Below, in pieces: positions 43,133-51,487 of a DNA stretch of 64,000 nucleotides. The stretch spans positions 4,315-68,314 of the forward strand of contig MSXN01000024.1 in assembly GCA_002083555.1 (NCBI GenBank), written 5' to 3'. Below the pieces are notes generated by a model. The model was not told where the DNA came from and ran no database searches. It saw only the letters and a list, made by a program, of their open reading frames with translations. The position numbers were made by a program, and so were the translations under genes. Source of the DNA: Nitrospira sp. ST-bin5 (lineage in GTDB: Bacteria > Nitrospirota > Nitrospiria > Nitrospirales > Nitrospiraceae). The first letter of the stretch is position 1, and every line of letters begins with the position of its first letter.

Positions 43133-43523
43133 CTACTGTCATCTACAGTGGCGAGAACGTGTATGAATTGGCGAATATTAGACCAAGAGAATCTCCGCTG
43201 TCTACGAGCTGGCACCTACCCGCCTTTACCCTGGCCGAGGGTCCCCTTGCACATAAGGAGAACCACACAAGAGTGAGGGTGACAGCCACTCGCCATACTT
43301 TAGCCACAGAACATCTCAATGAGTAATAGAGACGGTCAGTTACACAGAGACTGCGAATCTGCAAGCCGCCCCTCTCAAAGAGGCTATGGAACGGACCAAC
43401 AGAATATTGATATAAGGTTCACATTACTAACCTTACGATGGAGGCTCATTGACCTGAATCCAACTCCGCTCCGTATGCCATCAGACAGAAATCAGTTTTT
43501 ATCCACAAAGAAGGAAGGTTTAT

Positions 43524-43907
43524 ATGAAGAGACGTGATCTCTTGGTCGCACTACTGATCCTCTCTCTAGGCGGATGTGCTTCGGGTGGCCGTCCAACGGC
43601 TGAGCAATTGGCGAACAACTCCTTTTCAGAATGCCCCAGCAACCATCAAGAAGTAGTCCAGCAACGTTTGAGCGCAAATCTAATTGATCCATACAGTGCC
43701 AGGTTCCGCTTTTCAACTCCTGAGAAATATGTCCACGGCGGTCAATACGGCCACATGTTTACCGTAGGGCTAAATGCAAAGAACCGATTCGGCGGCTATG
43801 TGGGCGAGCAGGTCCATCAGTTCATGTGCTTCCCGAACGGCTCGGTCAGCGAAATTAACGAAATTTCCAGCGGCATGGCAGCCGGTTTCAGGCAAGCTGG
43901 CTACTAA
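43524..43907 (+). CDS. Small lipoprotein
   Basis: The precursor (127 residues) has a lipoprotein signal with lipobox LGGC. The mature part reads LIDPYSARFRFSTPEKY, LNAKNRFGGYVGEQVHQF, a pattern seen in small hypothetical periplasmic lipoproteins. GAAGG lies before the start. It is intact. The function is not known. Confidence 0.65.
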   Translation: MKRRDLLVALLILSLGGCASGGRPTAEQLANNSFSECPSNHQEVVQQRLSANLIDPYSARFRFSTPEKYVHGGQYGHMFTVGLNAKNRFGGYVGEQVHQFMCFPNGSVSEINEISSGMAAGFRQAGY

Positions 43908-43959
43908 GTTTTTGGGAAACCACATCGCAATCCCTCAAGTTTTTCATGGTAGCGCCTTG

Positions 43960-44736
43960 ATGGACACCCTCTACAATCAGACACTCCGCCAGTTGGACAA
44001 ATCGTTCAGGCGACTTGAGGTTTTGGTGCCGCCTCCTCAGAAGGTGCCACATGGGGATTCGTTCGTCTTCCGTTACAAAGAACAAACGATTCACCAGGCC
44101 CTGATTCAGAAACTCGCCCGCATGGTGTCGGGGCTTCATGCCGCCCGCCTCCTCTGCGCGAACGGGATGCTTCAAGAGCAAGGCACGATCCATCGAATGC
44201 TCGATGAGTTTCACGAAGACATCTGGTTTCTGGCCTTCGCGATCATCAACGACGATCGAACACAACATCATCAAGTCTATCTCGACGCCTTTTATCAGGA
44301 AGAATTCGATCCTGTAACAGGAAAATCCTCACTCGACCGTCCAATGTTGCCGCGAAGGAGAATTCGTAACTATCTTGCAAACCTTCCGCAACAACCGCAG
44401 GACCCCAGCTCAGCCGTGAGCCTATCGCATACAATCCATAGCGCCAATTCAGGGTTTGTTCATGGCGCTTCGCCACACATCATGGACATGTATGGGGGTA
44501 ACCCACCGCAATATCACATCCACGGTATGGCTGGAACCCCAAGGCATGAGGATCACCGGTACGACCTCTAAAATCCATTTTTCCGCGCCATCCTTTCTTT
44601 TGCCATCGCAGCCAAGGCATTTGGCGACGAACAGTTGTGCGCAACTCTTAGTGCCTTCCATATTGAATTCGACAGGCTTTCAGGACGCAATGAGGCATAT
44701 CAAAACGCGCCGCCGCGTCAGCCTCGGAGAGAATAG
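43960..44736 (+). pseudogene. Hypothetical protein with in-frame TAA
   Basis: The ATG at 43960 is chosen because upstream codons overlap the lipoprotein gene. The first 203 residues are helical and protein-like (QALIQKLARMVSGLHAARLL, FHEDIWFLAFAIINDD, DAFYQEEFDP). TAA at 44569-44571 ends the frame. The same frame then reads FRAILSFAIAAKAFGDEQLC and LSAFHIEFDRLSGRNEAY to a TAG at 44736, clearly coding in style. The whole would be 258 residues. The family is not recognised. Confidence 0.55.
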
Positions 44737-45154
44737 TGTGGCCAAACTGTGGCAGAACTATCGTGTTCGATCGGGTTTGACCTCTTCCTCCCCTGCCTCT
44801 AACTCCTCTGTAAGTGATTGAGAACGAACTGATAGAACGAAATCGAGGTCTATAGTCTCTAGGTCTGTTGTGGCTTCAAATCTCGCTCCCCTCTGTTGGC
44901 AATCGGCAGCGTATCAGCTTTACCCTGGCCCTGGCCTGGCAAAACTGGCGTAGGCCACGCAAGTGTGGGGGGTGCGTACTCCACCGCACCACTAGATCAG
45001 GCTTGGGATGGCTGAGGGTATGGACATCAGCCAGGTGTTATTACAGTGTTAGGAAGAGCGACAAAACGACTGGATCAGAGACAACGTGAGCAGATGAGAA
45101 CTGAATGGCCGAATGTACGAATCGCCAGTAATGACAAGGGGATTGCCTAGATTA
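44737..45154. other. No supported gene
   Basis: Only short frames are present between the broken hypothetical gene and the first tRNA-Thr half. Nothing recognisable is seen. Confidence 0.35.
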
Positions 45155-45592
45155 TCAATAACCTAAGCACCACCCATAAAACTGAATTTGTAAACCGCAG
45201 GTTGGAGGTTCAATTCCTCTCGCCAGCTCCAGAAAATCTGCTGACGATTCAACTAACTGTTTAAACTGTGAGTCGGTTGTCTCCGCCATGATCTCGTGGC
45301 GTAATTCCTGTGCCCACCCGCATGACTCGTCGTTTCCAATGGGCCCATAGCTCCCGACCCGATAGATCTCTACGGTCCCGGTGCCCTCGTCAAAAGTGTC
45401 CACGTCCTGCTCGCGGAACCCCCTTGCCACTCAACAGATCATCAATCTCGGCCCGGGCCTCTACCTTGGTTTCAAACGCCCTGTGTGCGTACTGGTCGAG
45501 GTTCGGACCGACATATTCGCGTTCCACAACGTAATACGTTTCGTGCTCTACGAGCGCTAACTCCTCATGACAGCGGGTCCGGACCGTCTCGA
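45155..45592 (-). pseudogene. Hypothetical gene, frameshifted and ending in the att repeat
   Basis: One frame reads YYVVEREYVGPNLDQYAHRA and ETKVEARAEIDDLL. The next frame continues FREQDVDTFDEGTGTVEIYR, SYGPIGNDESCGWAQELRHE. One G too many in the GGGGG run near 45418-45422 separates them. No start codon is clear. The C-terminus (LARGIEPPTCGL) is only the antisense of the tRNA fragment, so the true end is lost or lies at about 45215. Confidence 0.35.
45187..45234 (+). repeat. tRNA-Thr 3' half, attachment repeat (left)
   Basis: From the anticodon loop (TTTGTAAA, anticodon TGT) through GGAGG TTCAATT CCTCT to CGCCAGC-T-CCA, followed by GAA. It is identical over 48 bp to 47768-47815. No 5' tRNA half precedes it. 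Confidence 0.85.
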
Positions 45593-46121
45593 TCGCAGCC
45601 GTATGCTAATCATGAAAATGTCGTTGTGAGCGGAGCGGCAGAATAGTGGACGCCACTTTACGGGTATTCCGGGAAATTCACGCGAAGGATCTGTCGAATT
45701 CCCAATAGCAGGAGGGTGTCGGCACCTGACTCTCACCCCTCCAGCCTCTTGGTTTGTTAGGATGAGAGTTGTCGAGGGGCAATCTGGGAGTCGTTTCCCA
45801 TTGCGACGGGCGTACTCGAATCCGGCCGGCCATAGTATTGACGTGATCACTTTGTTGACCGACCACTGGGTGCATGCTCTGGGTGATATTTGGACTGAGC
45901 GCGGTTTTTGAATGCGAAGTGAATTGGACCAAATTAGCAACGGATAAACAGGCACCTCGGCGGCGGCGATAGTCGTTCCTACCCGTTTGTGTATTTCCTC
46001 CCTGCTACACTTTTAGGGCTCATCGCTCATTGCGGATGACGGCGTCGTCTCTCCTCACCCGAGAGACCGCCGACTCCCAACGGGCAGTTTTGTCCTACCT
46101 CTCTCTTGAAAGGGGGCAGCT
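45593..46121. other. No supported gene
   Basis: Upstream region of the excisionase-like gene. It contains a decayed copy of the palindrome (TTGCGACGGGCG, near 45801) but no convincing coding frame. Confidence 0.35.
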
Positions 46122-46370
46122 ATGCCTCAACAGTCGTCCGTCTCTAGTGTGGTCAAGCATCTCACGGCGTCGCAATTGGCCGATCGTCTCACGGTGTCAG
46201 AGGATCATCTCCGGCGCGCTATCCTTGGGCAGCCGGGAGGAATCCCTGGCCTCAAATTGAGCGACGGTCCACGTGCGCAATGGCGCATTCGATTGTGTGA
46301 CGTGGAAGCCTGGGAGCAGACCAAGTTGGTGTGCTACGATGCCGCACCCATGCGGCCGCGTCGCCGCTAG
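46122..46370 (+). CDS. Excisionase-like helix-turn-helix protein
   Basis: AAGGGGGCAG precedes the ATG. The 82-residue protein has HLTASQLADRLTVSEDHLRR, a winged-helix/Xis-type HTH, and RAQWRIRLCDVEAWEQ as the wing and following helix. Such proteins bind near att sites and direct the integrase to excision. It lies 68 bp before the integrase gene on the same strand and inside the att repeats. Confidence 0.75.
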   Translation: MPQQSSVSSVVKHLTASQLADRLTVSEDHLRRAILGQPGGIPGLKLSDGPRAQWRIRLCDVEAWEQTKLVCYDAAPMRPRRR

Positions 46371-46438
46371 AGACGGCTTCATGGCCCGGCGGGTCATCGA
46401 TGCCGCCGGGCCCCTCTTCATGAATAGGTAGTGGACGG

Positions 46439-47692
46439 ATGAAGCACGAGAGGAAGAAAACGATCGCGCCGACGGCGCACCGCGGCGGACGCGTTGAGAA
46501 CATCGGTCCGAAGAAGCAACTCATTACGTGGCATCAGGGACGCGGCGGCCGGAATATTCGACTCAAGGTCAACGGCACGCGTGAGAGTGCGGAAAAGATC
46601 CTGAACAAACTCCGGGAGGAGTTCTACGCGAAGGTCCATAAGATCCGCATCGACCATGACACAACGATCACTGACCTCGCGGACCTCGTGCTTGACGATT
46701 ATGTCTCGAACAACTACAAGGACCTCCGTGGCGCGAAGCAGCACCGAAAGTTCTGGACCGAACTCGAGCCGTCGCGACGGGCGGACACCATCGATGCGGA
46801 CCAATTGATGGCGTGGAGCAAGGAGTGGCGCGCCGGTGGGCTCTCGCCAGCTCGGGTGAATCGGCGTATGTCATTCTTGTTGCGCGGCTTTCAGATCGCC
46901 TGCGAGCGCGAGATCCTCCCCGCCAAGCCCCGCTGGACGGCCCTCAAAGAAGCACCTCCGAGAAGTGGAACGAGATCGTGGGAGGAATTCGTCGCCGTCC
47001 GTTCCGCACTGCCCGCCCATGCAAAGATCCCGGTGACCATTGAATTTTGGCTCGGTACGCGCGCGGGAGAGACCCACGCGTTGGAATGGCCGCAGGTCCG
47101 GTTTCATCACAGGAACGAAACCGTTGAGATTCGACTCAAGGCGATTGATACGAAAACAGGAGAACAGCGGGTCGCGATTTTGGGGGGCGATCTCTATCGC
47201 GTTCTCGCAGACTGGCACACCTTCACGAGATCAGCCTATCCCCATGCGAAGACGGTCTGTCATTACAAAGGCCAGCCCCTCCGATCCATCAAGACGGCCT
47301 GGCAGACGGCGTGCGTGCGTGTGGGGCTCGGCGTGTTTCTCAATCCCGAGGGTCAAGAAATCGGCCATCGCCACTATCGCGGCGCGCTCATTCATGATTT
47401 CAGGAGGACCGCGGTGAGCAACATGGAAGACGCCGGCATCTCAAGAAAAGTCGCGATGTCCATCAGCGGACACCGGACGGATAGTATTTTTCGTCGCTAC
47501 CATATCGTCAAAAAATCCGACCTCGAGAAAGCCGGACGACTGCTTCTCGCGCATCATGAACAGGAGCACGGCGTCGCCTCAGCTCCAGCACCCGCTCCTG
47601 AAAAAGTGTTCACTAAATGTTCACCGATTCCACAAATCCCCACGAATCACACCGGATCTGACCGGATCCGTCGAACGAGAAAAAAGCGATAA
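46439..47692 (+). CDS. int: Tyrosine-recombinase integrase
   Basis: The 417-residue protein has an N-terminal arm-type region, a SAM-like core-binding domain (about 75-170) and a catalytic domain with R208 (GTRAGE), H319-D-F-R322, H345 and the nucleophile Y354 (FRRYHIV). All the residues of the R-H-R-H-Y set are visible. It is directly next to the attachment repeat at 47768 and would integrate at the 3' half of tRNA-Thr. A near copy of the palindrome lies at 46768-46781, read as PSRRA. The frame is intact. Confidence 0.92.
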   Translation: MKHERKKTIAPTAHRGGRVENIGPKKQLITWHQGRGGRNIRLKVNGTRESAEKILNKLREEFYAKVHKIRIDHDTTITDLADLVLDDYVSNNYKDLRGAKQHRKFWTELEPSRRADTIDADQLMAWSKEWRAGGLSPARVNRRMSFLLRGFQIACEREILPAKPRWTALKEAPPRSGTRSWEEFVAVRSALPAHAKIPVTIEFWLGTRAGETHALEWPQVRFHHRNETVEIRLKAIDTKTGEQRVAILGGDLYRVLADWHTFTRSAYPHAKTVCHYKGQPLRSIKTAWQTACVRVGLGVFLNPEGQEIGHRHYRGALIHDFRRTAVSNMEDAGISRKVAMSISGHRTDSIFRRYHIVKKSDLEKAGRLLLAHHEQEHGVASAPAPAPEKVFTKCSPIPQIPTNHTGSDRIRRTRKKR

Positions 47693-47767
47693 TCGCCTCG
47701 TCCAGAGAGGTCGAAAGTGCTCTAGGCGCGGCATTTGCTTTCCATGGCAAAAATGGCAGTGATGGGT

Positions 47768-47815
47768 TTTGTAAACCGCAGGTTGGAGGTTCAATTCCTC
47801 TCGCCAGCTCCAGAA
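47768..47815 (+). repeat. tRNA-Thr 3' half, attachment repeat (right)
   Basis: Exact 48-bp copy of 45187-45234, 75 bp after the integrase stop. Because the tRNA reads rightward, both copies are distal ends. The donor tRNA gene should lie further left, outside this window. Confidence 0.85.
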
Positions 47816-48107
47816 CTTAGACGAATTTCACAGTCCCGAAAACTTAAATAGGTAACGTCTCAGGTAACAGTAAAGATTTATCTGTTTCGCCATGCCTTAG
47901 GCAGCACTACTTCCTCCCCCTCTCTTCACTGAAAATAGCTCCGATCGAGATTCTCTCTTTTCAATGGCGCGAGATACCCGTGCATGGTTCACGGCTTAGG
48001 GTTCTCGGCATAGTGATGGAGTGTGATTGCGGCAGATTCAGAACTAGGACCAAAACCGTGACCGAACCGTGACCAGAATGAATAAACCAGCAGGTGGAGC
48101 TCTATGC

Positions 48108-48365
48108 TTAGAAAATGCTGCGGAAGCCATTCAGGTTAAACTTGGTCAAACTCCCCCACTCATCCGATGGTGCAGCGCCTTTAGCGGAGACGCCTCCCGT
48201 CGAAGACGACGTGGAAATTATTGTGAGGGGAATTTCGTTTGGAACAGTGTCGCCTCCCTCATGGCCCATCTCCGCGTGTGGAGGCAAGGCAAAATGCTCA
48301 AGCTCAGCACCCACTATCAGGCAAGCCAATGTAAGACTACCCAGCTTAAGACCATTCTCGTGCAT
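48108..48365 (-). CDS. Small hypothetical protein behind the TAC operon
   Basis: GGGGGGAAGGG lies just ahead of ATG 48365, a very strong ribosome site, and the gene follows the SecB-like gene after 35 bp on the same strand. The 85-residue protein has a weak hydrophobic N-terminal segment (GSLTLACLIVGA) that may export it, then a Ser/Thr/Gly-rich tail. Nothing similar comes to mind. 47816-48107 holds no supported gene. Confidence 0.4.
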   Translation of the reverse strand: MHENGLKLGSLTLACLIVGAELEHFALPPHAEMGHEGGDTVPNEIPLTIISTSSSTGGVSAKGAAPSDEWGSLTKFNLNGFRSIF

Positions 48366-48399
48366 AGCCCTTCCCCCCTTCATGAGGCTTTCAAGACCG

Positions 48400-48888
48400 T
48401 CATTGTTTCTCTCCACCAGCCATAGCAGGAACTTCCTTTGTCCCGACAGAGCTCACGTCTGTGTTCCCTGAGTTGTTTAGGATTTCGACAAAGTTTACTG
48501 CTGGGAGAAGATACTTCCCAAACTCGCTGACTCCCGTAGCCTGTGCCACTAGCCCACGGGCTAAACCCATCAAGATACTGCTGCCGTTTAGTGTAACTAG
48601 TCTTTCCTTCTGAGCCTGAGGGGTGTCGGTTTCAGGTTTGAAGTTGAAGTACCCTTCGATTCGCATACTAACGTGGTACGGATCCAGGGCGGGACTCACC
48701 GCTGACGGTTCTACCATAATCGTCAAGGCAACCATAAAATGATCGGGGGCATTTGCAGCAACTCCAAATTCAATACCGCAATGAATCTTTCCTTCATTGC
48801 GTACCTTGGCCTCAGCATTAAACGCTGGATTGCTTCGATAACTCAGCTCTTTGACAAAATAATTATTAAGCAGCAATGGCGAGATCAT
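48400..48888 (-). CDS. SecB-like chaperone of a TAC system
   Basis: ATG 48888 (GAGGTTACTA upstream) gives ISPLLLNNYFVKELSY, the usual start of SecB-like proteins linked to toxin-antitoxin genes. The centre has the alternating beta pattern (DHFMVALTIMV) and the end reads LVTLNGSSILMGLARGLVAQ, YLLPAVNFVEIL, which matches the SecB C-terminal region (LLPPVNF). It would hold the antitoxin in a folded state through the antitoxin's C-terminal segment. It overlaps the antitoxin gene by 23 bp. It is 162 residues long. Confidence 0.8.
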   Translation of the reverse strand: MISPLLLNNYFVKELSYRSNPAFNAEAKVRNEGKIHCGIEFGVAANAPDHFMVALTIMVEPSAVSPALDPYHVSMRIEGYFNFKPETDTPQAQKERLVTLNGSSILMGLARGLVAQATGVSEFGKYLLPAVNFVEILNNSGNTDVSSVGTKEVPAMAGGEKQ

Positions 48889-49282
48889 TAGTAACCTCAT
48901 TAGGCTGTTCCGCAGCTACATGCATATGCCTTCGTGTCACGGTGTACTCTCGAATTATGGCGATACTTGGCGCGGGGGCCAAAGAGCTCGTGGCTGATTG
49001 TGCAATCCCTAGTTTCGGCTCGAAGTGGATATCGAGTGTTTGCCCCAGGGCTTCTGAAAGCATGAGCAAGCTCTTGATGGTAAGATTAGGATTGCCGTTC
49101 AAGATCTTTGTGATATAAGCGGGAGTTACTCCTAACCGCTTCGCTAGCTCGCTTCGGGTCATCCCTTGGCTCTCGATCAACTTACAAACCTGTTCGGCCA
49201 CCTCAAAAAGGATCTTCTCTAGGCGATACTCAAATGTATTTCTGGCCGCCTCTAACTTCTGCCTAAGTTCAGCAATTCCCAT
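48866..49282 (-). CDS. higA: HigA-like antitoxin with chaperone-addiction tail
   Basis: The 138-residue protein has an N-terminal coiled segment, an XRE HTH (GMTRSELAKRLGVTPAYITK, then NLTIKSLLMLSEALG) and a long C-terminal extension after about residue 90. In TAC systems this extension (ChAD) makes the antitoxin unstable unless the SecB-like chaperone binds. It starts 4 bp after the toxin gene. The symbol is by family; the three-gene context is what supports it. Confidence 0.8.
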   Translation of the reverse strand: MGIAELRQKLEAARNTFEYRLEKILFEVAEQVCKLIESQGMTRSELAKRLGVTPAYITKILNGNPNLTIKSLLMLSEALGQTLDIHFEPKLGIAQSATSSLAPAPSIAIIREYTVTRRHMHVAAEQPNEVTNDLAIAA

Positions 49283-49286
49283 GTCA

Positions 49287-49658
49287 TCACCTCTCCATCA
49301 CGAAAAGATCCTTGCGTAACGCCTCTGCTTGATCACAATATCGACGCTCAACCTTCTTTCCACCATGTTTGTTCTTCATGAACCCAATGGCCATCACGAA
49401 AGACTTCTTGCCGTGGAAGAATCCATAAATGCGGGCATTAGTAGTCTTTAAGGCGTAGATCCCATTTCCTTCATTGTTAAATTTTTCTTTATTTGTCGGA
49501 GGCCCATGGTCTCTCAAAACATCAATCAAATGAGACATCTTGACGAACTCAGGACCAAGCAGCGATTCAATGAAGCCTGACACCTCACTGACGCCATCCC
49601 TCTCAAGACAGTAGATATCAAATTTTAAGCCGCTATAGAGCAGCTGCTTACTTAACAT
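49287..49658 (-). CDS. higB: HigB/RelE-like toxin of a TAC system
   Basis: The 123-residue basic protein has the RelE-superfamily order: KFDIYCLERDGVSEV, EFVKMSHLIDVLRDHGPP, GIYALKTTNARIYGFFHGKK, FVMAIGFMKNKHGGKKVERR, and an end helix. This is the phage-Gp49/HigB-type mRNA interferase fold, with candidate basic catalytic residues in the last part. It is the first gene of the operon, and the toxin-first order is usual for HigBA. A perfect palindrome adjoins its start codon. Confidence 0.8.
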   Translation of the reverse strand: MLSKQLLYSGLKFDIYCLERDGVSEVSGFIESLLGPEFVKMSHLIDVLRDHGPPTNKEKFNNEGNGIYALKTTNARIYGFFHGKKSFVMAIGFMKNKHGGKKVERRYCDQAEALRKDLFVMER

Positions 49659-49659
49659 A

Positions 49660-49675
49660 TTAACCTATAGGTTAA
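49660..49675. promoter_or_regulatory. Perfect palindrome operator before the toxin gene
   Basis: TTAACCTATAGGTTAA is a perfect 16-bp palindrome ending 1 bp before the toxin ATG. The position over the ribosome site suggests the HTH antitoxin binds here and that the toxin is translated poorly. The AT-rich stretch to about 49770 should hold the promoter. Confidence 0.75.
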
Positions 49676-49954
49676 TCGCTGGCAAACGGAAATATATTAC
49701 AGACATCGCAATAACTCAATAACTTACGATAGTCATTGCCATTTATACACAAACTATATCCCTCTTATTGATATTCCACTCTTAAAGGTTTGCCCTTCCA
49801 CGACTCCCACTGCGACACAGGTTTATTCTCATAGACAATTCCCCGCCTATCGATACCCCGCTGCTTCCGTAAGCTTCCTTGAAAAGTAGACAGATCAAAT
49901 GGACATGCAAGAGTGCACACACATGACCTTGGGGGACACAGGGTATGATTGGAA

Positions 49955-49993
49955 CAAAAAGAAAGGGCCGCGCCTGCAAAGACGTAGCCCCTT
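49955..49993 (-). terminator. Rho-independent terminator of the glrK-qseG-glrR-like operon
   Basis: On the minus strand AAGGGGCTACG and CGCGGCCCTT form an imperfect stem followed by TCTTTTT. It lies 69 bp after the stop of the response-regulator gene. Confidence 0.6.
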
Positions 49994-50061
49994 CAGTTAA
50001 ATACTGCTGAGTGTAACTTTAACTGCAAGCCCAACCCCGATGTCAGACCGACTCTCGTGTT

Positions 50062-51480
50062 CTACCGGTCGGCTTCCATCAGAGTGGATTCATCTTCCAT
50101 CTCTTCGAGATCAGCCTCGATCTTCCCCTTCGTGGTCGAGGGATGCAATCCGTATTTTCGTAACATCTTATAAAAGTCTGCCCGATAGCGGCCGGCGAAC
50201 TGGGCGGCGCGGGAGATATTCCCGCCGGTCAGCTGAAGCACATTCTTTAGATACGTCCGCTCGAATTCTTCCTTCGCCTCTGTCAGAGGCTTCAGCGGCG
50301 TATCCGGAGACACTCCCACTGAGGGCAGAAGGTCCGGGGTAATCATATCCTGCCTGGTCATCACCACGGCTTTCTCGATAGCATTTTCCAGTTCGCGCAC
50401 ATTGCCCGGCCAGGGATTCACCATCAAGCGATGCAGCGCCGTCGGCGTAAAACCACGGACGTCTTTATTCGCCCGCTGGTTGCTGATCTTGAGGAAATGC
50501 TGGGCGAGCAACGGAATATCGTCGCGACGGTCGCGCAGCGGCGGAATGAAGAGCGGCACGACGGAAATCCGGTAATACAGATCGTTACGGAAACTGCCAT
50601 TCTTGACCGCTTCGCCGAGATCTTTGTTCGTCGCGGCAATGATGCGTACATCAATCTTAGTCGAGAGTTCAGAGCCGACTTCGCGGACTTCACGCTCTTG
50701 AACCGCACGCAGCAGCTTCACCTGCATCGATAACGGCATTTCACCGATTTCATCGAGGAATATCGTCCCGCCATTGGCGCTCTGAAAGAGTCCCTTCTTA
50801 GCGCCATGCGCGCTGGTGAAGGCCCCGCGCACATGTCCGAAGAGTTCGCTCTCGAAGAGGGTTTCAGGAATGGCTGCGCAGTTCAACGCAACAAACGGCC
50901 CTTTGCTCCGGCGGCTGTTGGTGTGCGCCACCCGAGCCATCACTTCCTTCCCGGTACCGGTTTCGCCGAACAGAAGAATGGTGGCATCGGAATCCGCCAC
51001 TTGAGCGATCTGCTGGAAGAGCCGCTGCATCGCCGGGCTGCGCGCGACGACGTTTTCAAGCCCGTACAGCTCCTTGACCAACGACTTCAGCCGCTGAATT
51101 TCTTTGCTCATGCGCTGTTGCGACAAGGCTTTTTCGATCGTGGCTTTCAGCTCTTTGTCGTCGAATGGTTTCGTCAGATACCCGAACGCGCCGCGCTGCA
51201 TCGCTTCGACGGCATTCGGAATACTGCCGTGCGCAGTCAGGATAATCACCGGCAACTGCGGATGAATCCGGAGCAGTTCCTCCGTCACATCCAGACCATC
51301 CTCCCCACGCAGTCGCAAGTCCGTAATGGCCAGATCGAACATCTTCTTTTTTGCCTCCACCAGAGCTTCATGCCCGGTGGTGCAAGATGTGACGGCAAAT
51401 CCCTCTGCGGAGAGCCGCATCTTCAGCAGATGCAGCAATCCTTCATCGTCATCGACTACTAAGATCTGTTCCTTGTCCAT
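50062..51480 (-). CDS. glrR: Sigma-54 response regulator, GlrR/QseF-like
   Basis: ATG 51480 has AAGGAG upstream. The 472-residue protein has a receiver domain (D10/D11 acidic pocket, D54 phosphorylation site, K104), a sigma-54 AAA+ domain with Walker A GETGTGKE at 172-179 and sigma-54 loop GAFTSA at 219-224 (usually GAFTGA), and a C-terminal Fis-type HTH (GGNISRAAQFAGR, FYKMLRKYGL). It activates sigma-54 promoters after phosphorylation by the linked kinase. Gene order with the lipoprotein and kinase matches E. coli glrK-qseG-glrR. Confidence 0.85.
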   Translation of the reverse strand: MDKEQILVVDDDEGLLHLLKMRLSAEGFAVTSCTTGHEALVEAKKKMFDLAITDLRLRGEDGLDVTEELLRIHPQLPVIILTAHGSIPNAVEAMQRGAFGYLTKPFDDKELKATIEKALSQQRMSKEIQRLKSLVKELYGLENVVARSPAMQRLFQQIAQVADSDATILLFGETGTGKEVMARVAHTNSRRSKGPFVALNCAAIPETLFESELFGHVRGAFTSAHGAKKGLFQSANGGTIFLDEIGEMPLSMQVKLLRAVQEREVREVGSELSTKIDVRIIAATNKDLGEAVKNGSFRNDLYYRISVVPLFIPPLRDRRDDIPLLAQHFLKISNQRANKDVRGFTPTALHRLMVNPWPGNVRELENAIEKAVVMTRQDMITPDLLPSVGVSPDTPLKPLTEAKEEFERTYLKNVLQLTGGNISRAAQFAGRYRADFYKMLRKYGLHPSTTKGKIEADLEEMEDESTLMEADR

Positions 51481-51487
51481 AGGCTCC

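Noticed and set aside
45155..45240. C-terminus LARGIEPPTCGL as a protein motif
   Set aside because: It is the antisense translation of the tRNA-Thr fragment, a frequent annotation artefact.
45557..45955. 132-residue leftward frame
   Set aside because: No start signal or family; composition looks non-coding and it includes the decayed palindrome.
50521..50528. GTCGCGAC in the response-regulator gene as another palindrome copy
   Set aside because: Only the inner 8-mer and part of the flanks match; this is expected by chance in high-GC DNA.
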